Made by a program: the position numbers and the translations under genes
The notes under the pieces: model-generated
Told to the model about the DNA's origin: nothing
The model's input: the letters and a program-made list of their open reading frames with translations, nothing else
The model's database searches: none
Part shown: in pieces, positions 61,287 to 64,000 of the stretch
Layout of the letters: each line of letters begins with the position of its first letter
How positions within the stretch are numbered: position 1 is the stretch's first letter
DNA from: Clostridium bornimense
GTDB lineage: Bacteria > Bacillota > Clostridia > Clostridiales > Clostridiaceae
Direction of reading: 5' to 3'
Assembly (NCBI RefSeq): GCF_018917145.1
Contig: NZ_JAHLOD010000016.1
Span: 1 to 64,000 of the forward strand
Length of the DNA stretch: 64,000 nt

Positions 61287-61940
61287 ATGCTAAAAAATAT
61301 TGAAGGTGCTATATTCGATATGGATGGTACATTAATCGATTCTATGTGGGTATGGCTTAAAGTTGATATAGATTTTTTAAAGAAAAGAAATATCCCTATG
61401 CCTAAAAACTTAAGATCTGAAATAGAACATTTAAGTTTTATAGACTGTGCAAAATATTTTAAGAAAACTTTTTCTCTTCCGGAAACTATCGAAGAGATTA
61501 TGGAAGAATGGAATACTATGGCTTACACTGAATACGTAGAAAATGTACAAGTTAAAGAAGGTGTTCCTACATTTTTAAAAAATCTTAAGGATTCCGGAGT
61601 AAAGCTTGCATTAGCTACAAGTAACTGTAGACTTTTACTAGAAGTGATTCTAAAGAAATTTGAAATATACGATTTGTTTGATGCTATTGTTATAACTGAC
61701 GAAGTAGGAAAACCAAAGTCCGAACCAGATATATTTTTAAAAGCTGCAGAACTTCTAAATGTACAACCTTCCAAATGCGTTGTATTTGAAGACATCTTAC
61801 CAGCAGTAAAAAGTGCTAAAAAAGCTGGTATGAAAGTAGTAGCTATCTCTGACGATTCTTCTATTAAAGAAAGAGAAGAGATTAAATTAAATGCGGACAA
61901 GTTCATAAAAGAATACTCTGAACTTGAAGATATAATTTAA
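61287..61940 (+). CDS. HAD-superfamily phosphatase, beta-phosphoglucomutase-like
   Basis: 217 residues. Motif I FDMDGTLIDS with Asp11 and Asp13, a helical cap (~17-85), motif II LATSN near 112, motif III Lys in VGKPKSEPD near 142, motif IV VFEDILPAV near 160. It matches subfamily IA sugar phosphatases and beta-phosphoglucomutases. Substrate unknown. SD AGAGGTG 7 bases before the ATG. Monocistronic. Confidence 0.9.
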   Translation: MLKNIEGAIFDMDGTLIDSMWVWLKVDIDFLKKRNIPMPKNLRSEIEHLSFIDCAKYFKKTFSLPETIEEIMEEWNTMAYTEYVENVQVKEGVPTFLKNLKDSGVKLALATSNCRLLLEVILKKFEIYDLFDAIVITDEVGKPKSEPDIFLKAAELLNVQPSKCVVFEDILPAVKSAKKAGMKVVAISDDSSIKEREEIKLNADKFIKEYSELEDII

Positions 61941-61969
61941 TTTTTTTCATATTTACTATAAATCCATAT

Positions 61970-62190
61970 ATTCATAAAGCTATATGAAGGTACACCCTTC
62001 ATTAGCTCCCTATAATGACTTTTATATTAGCTGTGATATAAGTAGAAGACATCGTCTAACTTATACCCTTCAACTTAACACTTAAAATCTCAGAAATTTC
62101 GCAGGAATTTCATCCATCACCGTGCACTGATATATACCTGTGCCTTGTGCCATCATACTTGTGCCCTGCATCTGTGCCCTGATAACTTTA
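61970..62190. repeat. Intergenic dispersed repeat blocks
   Basis: TATATGAAGGTACACCCTTCAT hairpin (~61981-62003), CACTTAAAATCTCAGAAATT and GGAATTTCATCCATCA blocks, GTGCACTGATATA and CCTGTGCCTTGTGCC units. All recur in the composite repeat at 56.2-56.4 kb in the same order. The 337-bp gap holds no gene. Confidence 0.6.
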
Positions 62191-62277
62191 CCTCTTTATC
62201 CATATTTAATATTTAACACATCTGTGATTAGTTGTATACTATTCTTATATAATATATCATTTTAGGAAGTGTTCAAA

Positions 62278-63228
62278 TTGAAAAAAGGATTTATCTATAT
62301 TGGAATTACTACTTTTCTATTTAGTACTATGGAAATTGCCTTAAAAACAATTTCTGATAACTTTAATCCTGTACAACTTAACTTTAGTAGATTTTTGGTC
62401 GGAGGCATAATATTACTACCTTTTGCGCTGAAAGCATTAAAATCAAAAAATATTTCACTTACATCTAAAGATATAAAAACCTTTGCCCTACTTGGTCTTA
62501 CATGTGTAGTAATAAGTATGACCTTTTATCAATTAGCTGTAATGAATACTAAAGCATCTGTCGTTGCTGTTTTATTTAGCTGCAACCCTATCTTTGTAAT
62601 GATCTTCGCATACATCGTATTAAAAGAAAAAATTCACAAAAATAATATAATAGCATTAGTTTTAGAACTTATCGGAATTATACTAATAATCAATCCAATA
62701 AACACTAAGTTATCTATAACTGGCATAACCTTAACACTATTAGCTGCAATAACATTTGCAATTTACGGTGTTCTAGGGAAAAAATCTTGTGCTAAATTCG
62801 GTGGAATTGTTGTAACTTGTTTTAGTTTTATCCTAGGTGGATTAGAAATGTTAATTTTATCTCTATTAAGTCATTTAAATATTATCTCTAATGCTTTAAG
62901 AACCGTTAATCTTAATCAATTTGCTGATGTACCTATATTAAGTGGATACACTACTTATAGTCTTCCAACAGTTTTATATATCTTTATATGTGTAACTGGC
63001 ATTGGCTATGCACTATATTTTAAAGCTATGGAGGTCACTTCTGCAAATACTACCTCTCTAGTATTTTTCTTTAAACCAATTTTATCACCTATACTTGCTT
63101 TAATTCTTTTAAAGGAACTTATCCCTATAAATATGATTTTGGGAATAATCTGTATACTTTCTGGTTCTCTAGCTTCTTTATTACCTAGCTTTATTGCTGA
63201 GCATCATAAAAAAGCAGCTGCTTTATAA
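62278..63228 (+). CDS. EamA/DMT-family transporter
   Basis: 316 residues from TTG 62278 (AGGAAG 8 bases upstream; a GTG at 62269 overlaps the SD). Ten predicted helices in two EamA repeats, each with the N-terminal start pattern (GITTFLFSTMEIALKTIS and TLLAAITFAIYGVLGKKS) and the end pattern FFKPILSPILALILL. DMT exporters move amino acids or other metabolites; the substrate cannot be assigned. Single gene. Confidence 0.88.
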   Translation: MKKGFIYIGITTFLFSTMEIALKTISDNFNPVQLNFSRFLVGGIILLPFALKALKSKNISLTSKDIKTFALLGLTCVVISMTFYQLAVMNTKASVVAVLFSCNPIFVMIFAYIVLKEKIHKNNIIALVLELIGIILIINPINTKLSITGITLTLLAAITFAIYGVLGKKSCAKFGGIVVTCFSFILGGLEMLILSLLSHLNIISNALRTVNLNQFADVPILSGYTTYSLPTVLYIFICVTGIGYALYFKAMEVTSANTTSLVFFFKPILSPILALILLKELIPINMILGIICILSGSLASLLPSFIAEHHKKAAAL

Positions 63229-63257
63229 TTTTAATTTTTAAAAATATATATAAGTTT

Positions 63258-63308
63258 ACAGGTAAGGTACTATATGAAGTTTACCCTTTCATATAGTACC
63301 TTACCTGT
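63258..63308. terminator. Perfect 21-bp hairpin between EamA gene and galE
   Basis: ACAGGTAAGGTACTATATGAA (63258-63278) is perfectly complementary to 63288-63308 across a 9-base loop (arm given by its start ACAGGTAAGGTACTATATGA). It may act as a bidirectional terminator between convergent genes, but no T-run follows. The inner TATATGAA...TTCATATA part recurs at ~9101-9120 and 61981-62003. Confidence 0.6.
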
Positions 63309-63358
63309 GCCTTTTAAATTGTACCCTGTATATTATTCCATAACAAAATGGACTATCT

Positions 63359-64000
63359 TTAAAATTCTTTACCCATACTCATTGATTTCCACTTCCATGT
63401 ATCTCTACACATGTCTTCTATATTCAATGAAGCTTTCCAATTTAATTCCTTATTAGCCTTTGAAGGATCTGCATAACATATTGCTACGTCTCCAGCCCTT
63501 CTTCCTAATATTTTATAAGAAACTTTCTTACCTACAACTTCTGAAAATTGTTTTATCAATTGTAATACACTATATCCTCTACCAGTTCCTAAATTATATG
63601 TATTTATACCAGTTTCTTTTTCAACTACTTCTAACGCTTTTATATGTCCTTTTGCTAAATCAACTACATGTATATAATCTCTTACTCCTGTACCATCCAT
63701 AGTGTTATAGTCATCTCCGAATACTGTAACTTCTTCTAACTCTCCAGCAGCGACCTTCATTATATATGGCATTATATTACTAGGAATTCCTTCACAATCT
63801 TCACCGATCAATCCACTTTCATGTGCTCCAACAGGATTGAAGTATCTTAAAACTACTACACTCCATTTCTCATCGGATTTACATATATCATTTAAAATTT
63901 CTTCTGCCATTAACTTTGTTCTACCATATGGATTAGTAACAGATAATTTATCCTCCTCTGTAACAGGCATTTTTTCAGCTACTCCATAAACAGTAGCTGA
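63359..64000 (-). CDS. galE: UDP-glucose 4-epimerase, C-terminal part (cut by window edge)
   Basis: The reverse-strand frame is open from 64000 to the stop at 63359 (213 codons); the N-terminal NAD-binding GxxGxxG half lies outside. Visible hallmarks of GalE: SATVYG (catalytic Ser/Thr), NPYGRTK with the Tyr-x-x-x-Lys pair, VVLRYFNPVGAH, DGTGVRDYIHVVDLA and NLGTGRGYSV. It interconverts UDP-glucose and UDP-galactose for galactose use and surface polysaccharides. Convergent with the EamA gene. Confidence 0.92.
   Translation of the reverse strand, partial: SATVYGVAEKMPVTEEDKLSVTNPYGRTKLMAEEILNDICKSDEKWSVVVLRYFNPVGAHESGLIGEDCEGIPSNIMPYIMKVAAGELEEVTVFGDDYNTMDGTGVRDYIHVVDLAKGHIKALEVVEKETGINTYNLGTGRGYSVLQLIKQFSEVVGKKVSYKILGRRAGDVAICYADPSKANKELNWKASLNIEDMCRDTWKWKSMSMGKEF

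Overview
The window is very AT-rich with strong Shine-Dalgarno sites, and its gene content (prkA/yhbH/spoVR, SipW-type signal peptidases, ChW repeats, FeoAABC, iron-dependent alcohol dehydrogenase) points to a chromosomal region of a Clostridium sensu stricto-like Firmicute. No rRNA, tRNA or CRISPR array was seen.

Layout. (1) 0-10.5 kb: an IS110-type transposase cut by the window edge, a secreted GH5 endoglucanase, asnB, the prkA-yhbH-spoVR operon, a small membrane protein, and a 1.45-kb acetyltransferase module flanked by direct repeats. (2) 10.6-19.9 kb: two tandem five-gene modules (A and B), each with a SipW-type signal peptidase, a TasA-like major subunit, a membrane-anchored subunit, a 48-52-residue micro-protein and a ~670-residue adhesin-like protein. 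(3) 20-22.8 kb: an NSS-family transporter and an iron alcohol dehydrogenase. (4) 23-28.6 kb: a same-strand row of small, mostly membrane proteins, several paralogous to genes sitting behind Rhs tips further along; I read it as an array of orphan immunity genes. (5) 28.9-51.7 kb: the Rhs/YD-repeat locus. One intact 2589-residue WapA-like protein is followed by at least six displaced C-terminal tip cassettes. Each unit carries a tip, one or two downstream candidate immunity genes, and usually a near-identical terminator hairpin, a mini-hairpin element and a fragment of Rhs core. (6) 52-55.8 kb: a third fibre module (C) without its own peptidase. (7) 56.6-64 kb: a ParM/ParR-like pair, feoC-feoA-feoA-feoB, a DUF1450-like protein, a HAD phosphatase, an EamA transporter and a partial galE.

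How it fits together. The SipW-dependent modules probably build surface fibres, with the peptidases of modules A and B also able to serve module C. The Rhs protein is secreted, carries three blocks of ChW repeats that could bind it to the cell surface, and delivers a hydrophobic C-terminal tip. The displaced tips share the end of the Rhs core, so recombination through it could swap the active toxin, while the immunity row protects against past and sibling tips. Four core remnants carry an identical-length 116-bp insertion with three hairpins, absent from the intact gene at that point, and the cassette borders carry covarying mini-hairpins; these are the least explained signals here. A mirrored repeat at 15.3-15.5 kb and 56.0-56.4 kb encloses module B, the immunity row, the Rhs locus and module C.
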